Of a DNA stretch of 64,000 nucleotides, positions 32,876-44,614 are shown in pieces. Where the stretch lies: contig CM046330.1 in assembly GCA_025403435.1 (NCBI GenBank), forward strand, positions 17,072,239 to 17,136,238, in the 5' to 3' direction. The stretch is from Artocarpus heterophyllus (Eukaryota > Streptophyta > Magnoliopsida > Rosales > Moraceae). The notes beneath the pieces were generated by a model. The model was not told the DNA's origin. It made no database searches and saw nothing but the letters and a program-made list of their open reading frames with translations. Numbering within the stretch: position 1 is the stretch's first letter; each line of letters begins with the position of its first letter. The translations under genes and the position numbers were made by a program.

Positions 32876-35521
32876 ATGTCACCATCGCCACGACTTTCCA
32901 CCATTACTCTCCTTCCTCTTCTTCTCCTCCTTCCCACTCTTACAGTAATGTCCTCCAATGCCACTCCCCAATCCCTCGAAAGAGAACACAATTTTCCCAA
33001 TTCTTCGAGATTTTCAGTTTCGTCCAAAAGAAGTGTCGTCCATAACGACGAACTGTCGTTGACGAAGGTCCTAATCAACGGAAACTCGACGATTTCGAGC
33101 AAGAACAAGACTTTCGTGCTCGGATTCTTCTCTCCGAACGGCGAAGACTGGTACTTGGGAGTCTCGTACTCCTCGATTTCTCCGCCGACCTACATTTGGG
33201 TTGCGAACCGCGAGAGGCCGATCAGGAACAACGCCACCACAATTGCATCCTCGTCTTCACCAACCCTGGAAATCACGGCGACCGGACGATTGGCGGTCAA
33301 GGACTCCGGTGCTTCGATCGTGTGGCAGAGCAAGAATCTCGATGTCGCGACGGACTTGGTTCTGCTCGAGAGTGGAAATCTGGCTCTGCTAAACCCTAGG
33401 GGAATGGTCTTGTGGCAGAGCTTCGACTATCCGACGGACACGTGGCTTCCCGGGATGAACCTCACGACTTCCAAGGGGTTGACCAGCTGGCGGAGTTCGT
33501 CGGAACCCTCGCCGGGGTTTTATTCCCTGCGGCTGAAACCAGACTACGGCGGATTCGACCTCGTCTTCAACGAAACCGAGGCTTACTGGAGCACCGGGAA
33601 CTGGACCGGCGAGTCCTTCGTCAATGTGCCGGAGATGATGGTTCCGTACATCTACCGCTTCCATTTCGTTGACCCGTTCACGGAAATGGCGTCATTTGGG
33701 TTCACTGAGCAGCCATTGGACAACGGGATGGGTCTGCCACTAACCCGGTTCAAGGTTGACTATTCGGGTCAGCTCAAGCAGTACACGTGGTCACAGCAGA
33801 CGGAGAGCTGGAACATGTTCTGGAAGCAGCCCGACAACACGTGTCGGGTTCTGGCCTCGTGCGGGAAATTTGGGCTCTGTTATGGCACCAGCGAGAGATC
33901 TTGCGACTGCCCCTCTGGGTTTGAGCCTGTTTATGCGTTGCATTGGGAATCTGGGGATTTCTCAGATGGTTGTCGTCGTTTGGATGATGATGATGACGTT
34001 GATGATGTCGTTTGTGGGAAGAGTGATGATGGGTTTGAGCAGGTTGGTAGTGTAATGAGCTTTTGGGGTGAGAAAGGTAAGCCTTTTACGTCTAATTTGA
34101 ATGCTTGTGAACGGTCTTGCTTGAAAAATTGTACTTGTGTTGGTGTGAACCACAATGAGAGGTCTAATTTGTGTGAACACTTGTTTGGGTCGCTCTTGAA
34201 TTTGAGGAATTCGAGCTCTGATAGCTTAGGCGCGGATGTGGTCTACGTGAGGGTGCCAAAAGGAGTGGTTTTGAATAATAAGAAGAAGGGTTTGAATCCT
34301 GTAGTTTTGGCTGCTAGCATTGTCGGGTCGATTGCGGTTTTGGGGTTCTTGGTTTTGCTTGTGTTGTTTCTTGTGAGGAGAAGACGGAGGAAAGCTGTGG
34401 AAGAAGATGGCGTTTTCTCAATTTTGACTTTGAAGGTGTTTTCCTACAAAGAGCTTTACCAGGTGACACGTGGCTTCTCGGAGAAGCTTGGCCATGGCGG
34501 CTTCGGGGCAGTTTTCCAAGGGAAGTTGTCGGATTCTACTCTTGTGGCTGTGAAACGCCTCGAGAGGCCTGGCACTGGAGAGAGAGAGTTCAGGGCTGAG
34601 GTCTGTACAATTGGGAACATTCAACATGTCAATCTAGTGAGGCTCAGAGGGTTCTGTTCCGAAGATTCTCACAGACTGTTGGTTTATGAGTACATGCCTA
34701 ATGGCGCTCTGAGTGCTTACCTGCGCAAAGAGGGTCCAAACTTGAGCTGGGACATGAGATTTGGAGTGGCAATTGGTACTGCAAGAGGCCTCGCATATTT
34801 GCACGAAGAGTGTAGAGGATGCATCATTCATTGTGATATCAAACCGGAGAACATTTTGCTCGACAGTGATTACACACCGAAAGTGTCGGATTTTGGGTTG
34901 GCAAAGCTACTTGGCAGGGACTTCAGCAGGGTTTTAGCCACAATGAGGGGTACATGGGGATACGTTGCCCCGGAGTGGATATCAGGTGTGGCAATCACAA
35001 CCAAGGCTGACGTTTACAGCTACGGAATGACATTGATAGAACTACTAGGTGGCCGCCGAAACGTGGAGGCGCCCCCATCTGCCGGTGGGGGCAGAGAGGG
35101 AAGTGCAACACCAGAGAGGTGGTTCTTTCCTCCGTGGGCAGCAAGGCAGATAATCGAGGGCAATATAGCTGCGGTGATCGATCATAGGCTTGGTAATGGC
35201 TATGATGCCTGGGAGGCACGGCGTATTGCTCTGGTGGCGGTGTGGTGCATACAGGATGAAGAAGCAGTTAGACCTACAATGGGAACGGTGGTGAAGATGT
35301 TGGAAGGAGTTGTGGAAGTGACGGTTCCGCCTGCACCGAAATTGTTGCAAGCTCTGGTTTCTGGGGAGTCTTTTCACGGTGTTAAGGTTGATTCTAATGG
35401 ATTGTCCCCGGATAATCAAAAACTATCGAATGTGGGTTCTGAATCATCTCTTGGTAATGCTTCTTCCCCAGTAAATGATGTGAATGACACAGAGCCATAT
35501 TCATTTGTAGATCAAAGGTAG
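32876..35521 (+). CDS. SD2-2-like: G-type lectin S-receptor-like Ser/Thr protein kinase (SD2-2/RLK4-like)
   Basis: Single-exon, intact 881-aa plasma-membrane receptor kinase. Residues 1-28 are a signal peptide. A B-type (mannose-binding) lectin domain follows at about 60-195 (YIWVANRERP, LVLLESGNLAL, WQSFDYPTDTW), then the S-locus glycoprotein/EGF-like region at about 230-350, and a PAN-like Cys-rich region at 380-460 (CERSCLKNCTCVGV). The transmembrane helix is at 475-500, with a stop-transfer RRRRRK. The kinase is at about 533-815: GHGGFG loop, VAVK Lys560, CD in place of RD before catalytic Asp654 (HCDIKPEN), DFG 672-674, GTWGYVAPEW. The Cys before Asp654 makes it a non-RD kinase, common in plant immune and S-domain receptors. 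An Asp-rich run (370-377) interrupts the extracellular region. The ATG is the first in frame, in context AAAAATGTC, after a TATA-like box. Its ligand is unknown. Confidence 0.95.
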   Translation: MSPSPRLSTITLLPLLLLLPTLTVMSSNATPQSLEREHNFPNSSRFSVSSKRSVVHNDELSLTKVLINGNSTISSKNKTFVLGFFSPNGEDWYLGVSYSSISPPTYIWVANRERPIRNNATTIASSSSPTLEITATGRLAVKDSGASIVWQSKNLDVATDLVLLESGNLALLNPRGMVLWQSFDYPTDTWLPGMNLTTSKGLTSWRSSSEPSPGFYSLRLKPDYGGFDLVFNETEAYWSTGNWTGESFVNVPEMMVPYIYRFHFVDPFTEMASFGFTEQPLDNGMGLPLTRFKVDYSGQLKQYTWSQQTESWNMFWKQPDNTCRVLASCGKFGLCYGTSERSCDCPSGFEPVYALHWESGDFSDGCRRLDDDDDVDDVVCGKSDDGFEQVGSVMSFWGEKGKPFTSNLNACERSCLKNCTCVGVNHNERSNLCEHLFGSLLNLRNSSSDSLGADVVYVRVPKGVVLNNKKKGLNPVVLAASIVGSIAVLGFLVLLVLFLVRRRRRKAVEEDGVFSILTLKVFSYKELYQVTRGFSEKLGHGGFGAVFQGKLSDSTLVAVKRLERPGTGEREFRAEVCTIGNIQHVNLVRLRGFCSEDSHRLLVYEYMPNGALSAYLRKEGPNLSWDMRFGVAIGTARGLAYLHEECRGCIIHCDIKPENILLDSDYTPKVSDFGLAKLLGRDFSRVLATMRGTWGYVAPEWISGVAITTKADVYSYGMTLIELLGGRRNVEAPPSAGGGREGSATPERWFFPPWAARQIIEGNIAAVIDHRLGNGYDAWEARRIALVAVWCIQDEEAVRPTMGTVVKMLEGVVEVTVPPAPKLLQALVSGESFHGVKVDSNGLSPDNQKLSNVGSESSLGNASSPVNDVNDTEPYSFVDQR

Positions 35522-36035
35522 TTTGCACATATAATTCTGTAGTTTTTATTTTTTAGACGTTTTCCCGCAAAAGGATTGTGTTCTTGTAAATAGGAGTTAG
35601 AGCGAGGGTGATTTATTGTAAAATACCTTGTGATAAAACGATGCTTGATGGTAATGGTGGAATTTTGCCTCATTGAAAGAAAGTTAAAAAGACTCTTTAC
35701 TCATCCAAATGTCGATCGCATTCTTTTACTTTGTTCTAAATTTCTAATCATACAAGAATCTAAACGGCAAATAGAGTTATATGGGAGCATTTTAGGTTCC
35801 GAAAAAAGGTGAGTTTTATTTGACGAAGCGATTGTTTTGTTTGAAAATAAAAAGAAATTGCTTCATGACAAAGACTATCATGTCACACTCGCTCAGTCAT
35901 CTTCGTTGGCCCTATGAGAAATTGTTCGACTTCAGGATGGAGCATTTAGGAGTAGAAAATGCCAACCCTCCCGTGCTAATTACATCTTAAAATATAAACA
36001 ATTCTTCAGTAGGATAAAAAAAATAAAAAATGAGG
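35522..36035. other. 3' flank of the receptor kinase
   Basis: T-rich 3' region without another gene. TTGTAAAT (35585) and TTGTAAAATA (35616) may serve as near-upstream polyadenylation elements; no canonical AATAAA is seen. Confidence 0.45.
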
Positions 36036-36398
36036 AAGTGTTTGGTACTCAAACAATGAAAAGCTTTCATATACTATAGTAAAAAGCAAAAAGTTGCTAT
36101 AATGTAAAGCTATCATGTGTTATAATGTTTTCAACAAAAATTGGTTCTAACCATGATTCTAACTCTACCAAGCACCCTATAACTCTCAATATTTAGTGCA
36201 TAATTTTTTACAGAATTGTATTAATAGAATGTTTGGTTGTAGGTTAGAACCAATTTTCTAACCAACAAACAGTGATAAGCTTTTATATGTTGCACTAAAA
36301 AGTAAATTTATCATAATATAAAGCTCTTACAAACTACAATATTTTTAACTAAAAATTAGTTTTAACTATTAGTTCTAACAATATCCAAACACTTCATA
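36036..36398. mobile_element. two adjacent MITE-like elements
   Basis: 36038-36180 starts GTGTTTGGTA and ends TACCAAGCAC. 36230-36392 starts AATGTTTGGTTG and ends ATATCCAAACACTT. Both have similar interiors with repeated 'AAAGCT' and 'TATAATG' phrases, suggesting one family. No target duplication was confirmed. Confidence 0.45.
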
Positions 36399-36869
36399 AG
36401 TTTGGATAGACTTGCATGCTTGTTTAAGATATTAATATTAAATAACATCAATCAAAATTGACATATTTAATTATTTTACTAATATGTATAAAATTTTGTT
36501 TTTTGTTTATCTTCTTTTTTTCTTTTTTGATATAATGGAGGGTCAAACCTCCTTCTCCCAACCCAATACCCACCTCACCTTTACCCCAATACCACTAGAC
36601 CAACATGTCTTGGGCTGTATCTTCTCTTTTAGGTGGTTCAACTTTTCTGTGTCGTCCTTGATTTTTTTTTTTTAATAAACATCCTTCATACTTTTTTTAA
36701 TAAAAAAATATCATTGATAGTTTTTTATTCATTCTATTAAACGAAATTAGAGTGGGGATTTTAGAGTATTATGGGATAGGCTATTTTGTGGGTGTTAAAT
36801 TTAATTTAGCTTGACGTTTAGTTGTTTTTTCTCTTCCAATTATTGAGGTAATGATAATAATAATAAGGG
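36399..36869. other. intergenic, no feature seen
   Basis: AT-rich DNA with T-runs and a short (AAT)n stretch near 36855; no gene. Confidence 0.5.
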
Positions 36870-37367
36870 AAAGATTATGATAAGACCCCCAAAAGGTCTT
36901 ATTGATAACTCTTTTATTGACCATTAGATCTGCCTCATATGGCCAAAATAAAACAAGCTTATTGCAAGTTAAATAGAATTGTATATACTAAATTAATAAA
37001 CCCAAACTAAAAAAAATAAAAAATAAAAAAGGCTGTTTCAAAATGCTTCTCCTCCACCTCCGAGAGGAGTCATCGACATTCACAGTCATTTTTAAGGCGG
37101 ATGCGAAGGTTGTCGCCGAGGTTGTGAGCCTATGGGTAGAGGCAAAGGCCATCGAGGCTTGCGAGCTTGTGGGCAAAGGATGTGGGTCACGACACCATCC
37201 CCTCGTGACTCTATCGTGATTCCATCGTGATCCACCACTATGGGTCGTGTATCTCTCAAGACCTCTATGGATTGCGACCCTCTCAGTTGTTTACTAGTGT
37301 CGCACCTCAGCCCCCCAACAGTTGAGTCCACCATTCGAGATAATGAAAACTTAAGCCCAAACTAACG

Positions 37368-39580
37368 TGTCACGCTCCGAAGTACGGGAGGTGACGTGAC
37401 AGATTATTTAAATTAATTAAAAGGAGAATTTAATTAAAATCAAGAGTTTAGGAGTTAAATCAAATATATAAAAATGTGAAAGTTTCAAAACAACATTCTA
37501 TGAAAGAATTCATAAACATTAAGCAGGTGAAGTCATTAAGCGAATAACAATATAATAAAGAACCGCGAGTAAGGGTCCCACTGACCCACAACTTGTGCAC
37601 ACACATAGTACTGACAATATAATAATACAACCACAGTCCAAGTACAAATAGAGTTAAAACATTACATGCCTTGATCAAGTTCTACAAATAATCTACTAAT
37701 CCTTCTACTGCTCCTGAGTTCTGTCCGTTGAGTCCTCTCTGAACCTAAATGGGAATCCACCTAGAGGGGGAAGTTTCAAAAAAAAAAACAAACAAAATGT
37801 GAGCAAAAGGCTCAGTAGGACTATATTTTATTAAATCATTTAATTTAAAGAAAATCTCACTATTCAGGGAATTATTCAAAAGAAACCTTGAATAAATAAA
37901 TAAATTTAAATAAAACCGTTCTTATCAAAACAGTTTATTCGGTCGACTAGAAATACATTATTTTCTTTTCTTAGGCAAACCACATGAATATCACCATTGT
38001 AGTGGCCCAGCTGGGTTTCGGGACCTGCCCCTAAGGTCGATCGCTACACGACCCGATCTCTGATATGGCATCATGCCCTTATATTCATTTCTAACGTTAT
38101 TCAAAACCCATTTACCAGATGTTTTCATTATTATTCATTATGAAGTTTATTATGAAGTTCATCTCAGTTCATGGTTTACAAAAATAAAACCGATAAATTC
38201 CATTTTCAATCAACCGTTGAAAACATTTTTATAGAAACCCTTTTCAAAGCCAAATCATTTTGAAACTGGGTTACCAAAGATAGGGTAGAAGTCCTACCTC
38301 GATACTCATGCCGATGCCCCACACCGTAATCCCGGTCCGCTATACGTTAGCTCCGCGGAACCACGAATGATCCTAAATACATACTAAGTCGATCAATATC
38401 TAGTTTGAGACATTCTATGTTACTAAACCATTTCATGATGTCCTAGTGTACCATTTGTATCTTTAAAATCATTTCATAAGATTGAAATTTCAATCGGGGT
38501 TCAAAATAGTAAAAACAGGTGAAAAATCACAAAATTTTCCTATGTCCTGCCGGCCTGTCGGACGCCCTGCTTCGGTCCACCGAATTGTGCAGTTCGGCCT
38601 GCCAAAAATCAAGTCCAGTCGATCGGACATTTTCAAGGTTCGGCCTGCCGGACAGATGAATCCGGCCTGCCGATCCTTTGAATCTGGCCTACCGAACACG
38701 TAGTTCGGCCTGCCGAACTGAAAAAACTCAGAATTTCTAGCCACGGGTTTTGGGTTTTTCAAAACTCAAATCTTGATTTTAACTTGTTTTTCTCAAATCT
38801 CAGGCATGGAAAACATTCATAGATGATAGAAAAATATAATATAATACTTTTGAACTCATTTAAACAAGATTTAAACACAAAAATCCTAAAAATATGAAAA
38901 TGGGAGAAAATGGGGAAAAATAAAAAATCTTGAATCGAACTCATTTTTCTTCAAACCAAGCTTAGATTCTAGGTGTTCTAAGTTCCTTTAACTCAAATCA
39001 AGGGTTTTCTGAGCTCAAACAAACTTAGATTTAAAAAATGCACAAAAATTAAAAATTTAGAAAAAGTTTAAAAATTTTAAAACTAACCTTGAATTCAAGC
39101 TTCAATCCACGTTTTTGGTTGTTCAATCGAGCTCCCGAGCCTCCAATCCACCAAAACCCAAAGCTTGAACTTGATTTGATTCAAAATTTTGAGGAAAAAT
39201 TGAGAGAGAAGAGGAGAGAGCGAGAGGGAGAGAGTAAGAGAGACTCACGGATGAGAGAGAGAGTGAGAGTAAGCCAAAGAGAGGGAGAGGAGAGAGAATA
39301 AATACAGATAAATGGTGGGCGGTCTTATTGTGCGAAAACTAAGTGCCACCCATGGTTTTGTAAAACGAAATATTTTTAACATTTAACAAATTGTTGTGTT
39401 TTAAAAACTCAAAATGACATTTTAAAATAATAAGGAATCGTTAGAATTTATTAAATTAACAAAACAACCTAAAATTTAAAATTTAACCAAATGATCAAAT
39501 TAACGTTGAAATATTAATTATAACACACTAATTCATCATTTTACATTACAATAACATTAAATTAATTTCGGGGTGTTACA
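37368..39580 (-). repeat. gypsy 3' LTR (left copy)
   Basis: 2213 bp. Includes a GC-rich minisatellite at about 38545-38720 built on TTCGGCCTGCCGAA-like palindromes, longer than in the right copy, and an (AG)n-rich segment at 39200-39300. Confidence 0.92.
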
Positions 39581-39597
39581 ACTCTCCACCCCTAAAG
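39581..39597 (-). promoter_or_regulatory. gypsy polypurine tract
   Basis: Minus strand CTTTAGGGGTGGAGAGT abuts the 3' LTR. Confidence 0.8.
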
Positions 39598-39628
39598 GAA
39601 ATTTCGCCCTTGAAATTTACAATTCAAT

Positions 39629-40993
39629 TTAGAAACAAAACAAATACAGATACAATTCCCGCATACTCGACTCTAGTTCCCAAGAGGCTTCATCAACCCT
39701 GTGATGCTGCCACACAACCTATACCAACGGTATCTCACGACGACGCAAACTGATCACTTTCTGATCGATGATCTGAATCGACACCTCCTCGTATGTTGTA
39801 TCTTCCCGAACCTACACATCGCGAAATGAAACTATCTTACCCTGCTCAGGCGGACACTTCCTAAGCATCGACACATGGAACACATTGTGAACATGAGAGA
39901 GTTCGGGCGGAAGGTCAAGCCGATAAGCAACCACACCAATACGCTGAGTGATCTCGAACGGTCCAATATACCTCGGTGCAAGCTTTCCACTCACTTTGAA
40001 CCGCATAGTTCCTTTACGAGGTGATACATTTAAGAGAACGAAATCTCCTACCGTAAACTCTAAGGGTCTACGTCTTCTATCTGCATAACTCTTCTGTCGA
40101 CTCTGAGCTGCCCTCAATCGATCTCGAATCACAACGACTTTCTCGTTGCTATCACGGATCTCATCTGGCCCAAGAATAACCCTGTTTTCTGGCTCTGCCC
40201 AACACACCGGTGACCGACACGGTTGCCCATACAACGCCTTAAACGGTGCCATATCAATACTCGCCTGATAACTGTTGTTGTACGCGAACTCTACTAGATG
40301 CAAATATTTCTTCCAATTCCTGCCGAAGTCTAACGCACAGGCACGCAACATATCCTCGAGAATCTGAATAACCCGCTCAGACTACCCATCAGTCTGAGGA
40401 TGAAATCTGTACTGAAGTTCAAATCTGTACCTAAAGCCTCCTAAAAACTCCTCCAATACTTGGCATTAAACCTGGTGTCTCGATCAGAAGTGATGGATAA
40501 AGGAACTCCATGCAACCTCACTATATTCTGCAGATACAAATCCCTAAGAATCCTCCTCAAACATGTCGACCTGAACGAAATGAAATGCGTCAATTTCGTC
40601 AACCTGTCGACTATGACCCAAACTGCATCATGCGGCTACTCCATCCTCGGCAAACCTGTGAGAAAATCCATCGTCACATGCTCCCATTTCCACCCTGGAA
40701 TAGGAAGCAGCTGAAGCTGACCTGCAGGCTTCTGATGCTCGGCTTTCACTTGAAGACACGTCGTACACTTGGCCACGTACTCTCGTACATCTTTTTCATG
40801 CCTCTCCACCAATATTGCCTCTTCAAATCACGATACATCTTTGTACTCCCTGGATGAATGGCGAACTGAGACCTATGAGCTTCGTCCATAACGGCTTTCG
40901 TCACCTCTGCGATAGCTGGAACTGCGAGACGCTCCTGGAAATATAACGATCCATCTGCATGAACTCTCCATTCTTCAAACTGCTATCCATTCT
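39629..40993 (-). pseudogene. gypsy pol, 3' part: integrase and chromodomain-like end
   Basis: Minus-strand continuation of pol beyond the nested element. The zinc-binding part of integrase is near 40800-40900, then the core with the VTMDFLTGLP segment near 40675 and an ITSDRD segment near 40490. From 40351 a clean frame gives LVEFAYNNSYQASI, GPFEI and HNVFHVSMLRKC, and after a stop at 39812 a chromodomain-like tail with VWQHHRVDEASWELE. At least three stops interrupt it. It ends at TAA 39629-39631. Confidence 0.85.
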
Positions 40994-42969
40994 TGTAACG
41001 CCCCTATATGGGGGTTAACAGTTTTTAATGAGATAAAATAAAAATAAATAATAAAAGTAAAACCTTAAAGATTAAAATTTGCCCGGGACTTAAATGAAAA
41101 CTCTCAACTCAAAAATAAAAATATAAACGACAAATAAACCACAGTTTTAATGTAGCACCTTAAATTTAATAATATAAACTGTTGTCATCATCATTTTAAC
41201 CCTCAACACATTGTAATACAGTCACAGAAAGTAACAATTGATGCTTACATTATCATGAAGAACATTCTCAACGATTGAAGCAGTCCCAATGTAATATAGC
41301 TACATCACTTCCTCAACTATATTTCTCGTAGCCACCTTACACTTAGTGAGTCCTGAAAAGATATAAACATAAGGGTATGAGCAACACTATGCTCAGTAGA
41401 GAAAGCCATTACTCACCTTTAGGTTTTTATCATTACCACATTAAAACCTGCATGGTTAGTAAGTTACATCACGTTCCAGATTATGAGGTTTATTATGATC
41501 ACATCTTATGGATACCGTAGTTAATCGTTACCAAGTGTCATAATTACACATTTATACAAATATTACAAATCATCATTGTTCCTAGGTATCCATGTTAAAT
41601 TGAGTATCACTCAACTCATCGAAACCCAAATGGGCGCACTTGATCACCCTATAAACATTCCAAGGGTGTTCCGGTGAGGGGACATCAAGCCCCGAGTCCT
41701 CACCAAATCGATTCCTGTACAGTGTGTTCTGGGACTTTCAACCCAAGGAAGCGTCATCGCCTTCCCCCTACTTTACCTTTTAGGGTATTCATGCCCAAGG
41801 ACGTAACCGTCGCCCTTTTCATGTCTCACAATTTCTCTATATTAAATCATTATTAATAGAGTTAATTTTCCTAACCATGCTTCTCAATTTATAACATGTG
41901 TCAATTCATTATGTTCCTCGCCGTACAATACAAGACGAGTCCATGTCATAGTTTCATATGTGATACACATATAATATCAGTTCAACATAGATATATATAT
42001 ATTGCGGCAAAACAATCAATTTTAATTCTATAAAAACCTCACAAAAGATGAGTAATAGAATCCCTACCTTTTAAGCTTATCAACAGTCTCTTAATCCTGG
42101 AATCAATTAACGTTAGCTCCATACTCCCTTGATCCTAAGGCGTGCATAAGGACAATTAAAACTAAAGCACAACATACAACTACATTCATAAAATTTATTT
42201 TAATTTAATCTTAGAATTTCAAGAAATAACCACTGCCCATAGAGGTATTATAAAGTTTAACAATATAAATTTTCTGTCTAGGGCATATACACTTAGACTT
42301 CATACATATGCTCCAAAATAGCAACAAACATATACTTAGGTTTAAGAACGCAAATTTGAATAATCCTTTAGTATAAAAGAAAATTTATAAATGAAAGACT
42401 AAATTTGTTCATAAGATTCTAACCTCGGATTATGGTTAGTTGGAAGCTTGAAATGGCTTCAAAACAGGTTCCTTTACTTCGGTATGACTGAAATTCTTGC
42501 TCAAATAGAGGTGATGGTGGCTGATTTTTATGGCTGCCTTGAAGAAGTTCTCTAAGTATTTTGCTTCAGCAAAGAAATAAGAAGAAGAGTGTGGGAACCG
42601 TGGAAGAGAAAGGAAGAAAAGATGAAGTCTTTGAAGAGAAGTGATAGAAACAATTATAGAGGAGACATGTTGAAGCATGTCACGGAGGAAATAAAGAAAA
42701 TGAGGGTCAAGAGTAGTTGGAAAAGATATCCTTATGTCTCATCTAAAGACTTTAACACACATAATGCCAATATGACATTTTTGAGATTTATTAGAAGTTC
42801 TAAGGCTTTTTAGTAATCATACTAAATAAATATAGGAGAATTTTAGAAAATTTAAAAATAGATAAAAATAAATATTATAAAATAAATTTAAATGAAGCAA
42901 TTTTTTTTTTATACATTAAAAATTAATTTAATTACCTCAATACCCGTTAGAAGAATAACGGGTGTCACA
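40994..42969 (-). repeat. LARD-like 3' LTR (left copy)
   Basis: 1976 bp. On the minus strand it begins TGTGACACCCG and ends GGGCGTTACA. The transcript-leader part (about 42430-42680) contains an 80-codon open frame, identical in both LTRs, with no recognisable domain. Confidence 0.96.
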
Positions 42970-42985
42970 GCTCTACCCCCCTTAA
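42970..42985 (-). promoter_or_regulatory. LARD-like polypurine tract
   Basis: Minus strand TTAAGGGGGGTAGAGC abuts the 3' LTR. About 40 bases here match the same site of the host gypsy element. Confidence 0.85.
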
Positions 42986-43924
42986 AGAAATTTCGTCCTC
43001 GAAATTTCAATTCTAGCAATACTAGTAAAAATTTTAATTCCATTATGATTCCAATTCCGAGTCTAAACCGTTAATGTTGTTTGTCCTCCAAATTTAAGTT
43101 ATCGTATTTCCACTTATTTACTTGCATAATAAATCTTACTCCTAAATCCCTCAATAAGAGTATTTCTGACAAGTTTCAACTTATAACACCGTATAATAGT
43201 CTAAGAATCTGATCAGGCATACATATTGACCATATCATGATTCCAGTCCTTCATTGTCCATGGACTGTGATTTACAATCACATTTAAGGAGATTGCCAGA
43301 GAAATTTTATATACTTCATCTTTAGGTTCCTTTTCCTTTTTGAGTAAGGAAAAGTCAAATATATTTGATTTCATACCTCAACTAATAAACTAGAACATAA
43401 TCATAAAACATATATCACAAACACTTTTATTCAAAACTATACATTAAACTTACTCATAGAGATATTAAACGGAATCTCAGAGTTGCAAACATACCCGGCA
43501 TATTTTTCATTAAACAGCTATCCTCATGACACAAACATTCAATCCAAATAATATACTCATATTTCATATGGAATATCCCCATAACTGACTCTGGTACTTC
43601 CACATAATATTAACAGAATATTACACATTACAAACATAATACGGATACGTTTCGAGAGTACAAGGCACTCCGTATACCAGCTATCCATATCATGCATGCT
43701 TAGAGGATACAAAAACATCGATAAACAAAAGATCGGACCTTAAGAAGGATGCGTTTCGAGAGCATCAAGTACTCCGTATCCAGCCATCCCGGCATTAGGC
43801 TCAATGAATCTAAAAGATTGAACAACAACGTACCACAAGAAACACAGAATACAAGACAAACGGTTATTCGCAACACACGAAATACGGACACACATGCCTA
43901 TATGCCAAAGATAAAACAAAAAGA
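42986..43924 (-). other. 3' untranslated part of the LARD-like element
   Basis: No coding sequence seen. A direct repeat of about 41 bp with a few changes occurs at 43645-43686 and 43749-43789 (CGTTTCGAGAG and ACTCCGTAT in both). Confidence 0.6.
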
Positions 43925-44614
43925 TTACAGATGGAGATTCAAATCAATTGGCCGCTCCCGGCTTTCCCTTTCCCATTCAAGCTTGGATGTTGCAGTGTCG
44001 GATTCTGGATGTATGATTTGCATTTTATCTATCAATTCCTCAGCTGTTGAAGCAGTAACAAAGATTTGTCTCTCCGATTCTGTAGTGATGTTTTCTTCCA
44101 CAGCGTAATCTAGAAATTTCAAAAGACCGTCATAAAAACCATTTACATTCAGCAGTCCCAAAGGTTTGGAATAAAAGCCCAACAATTGCCCACAAGCAAC
44201 TATAAATATTTCCTCAAGAGTACCTAGACCACCAGGTAATGCTATAAAAGCATCAGAATTATAGATTATGTCTTTAAAATTTTTAGGGATACTCCTGACT
44301 CCTTCTCCCTTACCTATGGCTTCCTTACAAAGGTTTCCTTCAACTGGAATATGAGGCCAAATTCTTACATCAGTAGCGTCGCTAGACCTAGCTGCTAGTG
44401 TCATATTTACCATCATTTTTATACTACCACCCCCATAGATTATGTTAATCTTCTTGCGTGCTAGGACTTGCCCTAAGTGATTTGCAGCTTCTAAATAAGC
44501 TTTATCTTTTCCAAGGCTGGAACCACAAAAGACACAGACATTCTTTATTTTCTTCGTGGACTGGGAGGTAGACATATTTGGTTTATAGAAGTGGTTGCTT
44601 AATGTCTGCTCCAC
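43925..44614 (-). CDS. LOG-like protein captured by the retroelement
   Basis: 229 codons without stops or introns, on the element's coding strand. The family (LOG, cytokinin riboside 5'-monophosphate phosphoribohydrolase) frees active cytokinin bases in the cytosol. Family marks: VCVFCGSS (26-33), YGGGS (60-64), SDAFIALPGG (120-129) with GTLEE (131-135), KPLGLLNVNGFY (140-151). Unusual points: the Tyr of PGGYGT is Leu; the Gly residues after YGGGS are Lys and Val; and the Arg-Lys motif that normally precedes the ADAFIALPGG segment is replaced by KNFKDIIY. The C-terminus ends DLNLHL, an LxLxL pattern like EAR repression motifs. Met14 may be the true start, since Met14 fits the usual LOG N-terminus better. 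Plant LOG genes have introns, so capture from a spliced mRNA is likely. Activity is doubtful. Confidence 0.88.
   Translation of the reverse strand: MEQTLSNHFYKPNMSTSQSTKKIKNVCVFCGSSLGKDKAYLEAANHLGQVLARKKINIIYGGGSIKMMVNMTLAARSSDATDVRIWPHIPVEGNLCKEAIGKGEGVRSIPKNFKDIIYNSDAFIALPGGLGTLEEIFIVACGQLLGFYSKPLGLLNVNGFYDGLLKFLDYAVEENITTESERQIFVTASTAEELIDKMQIIHPESDTATSKLEWERESRERPIDLNLHL

Noticed and set aside
33196..35419. Open frames in other phases within the receptor kinase region
   Set aside because: They overlap the long conserved kinase frame and show no motifs.
40460..40857. Plus-strand open frames of 84 and 115 codons
   Set aside because: Antisense of gypsy integrase, whose core motifs are readable on the minus strand.
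43925..44614. LOG-like gene as an ordinary host locus hit by flanking insertions
   Set aside because: It lies between matched LTRs with a perfect outer target duplication, has the element's orientation, and lacks introns.
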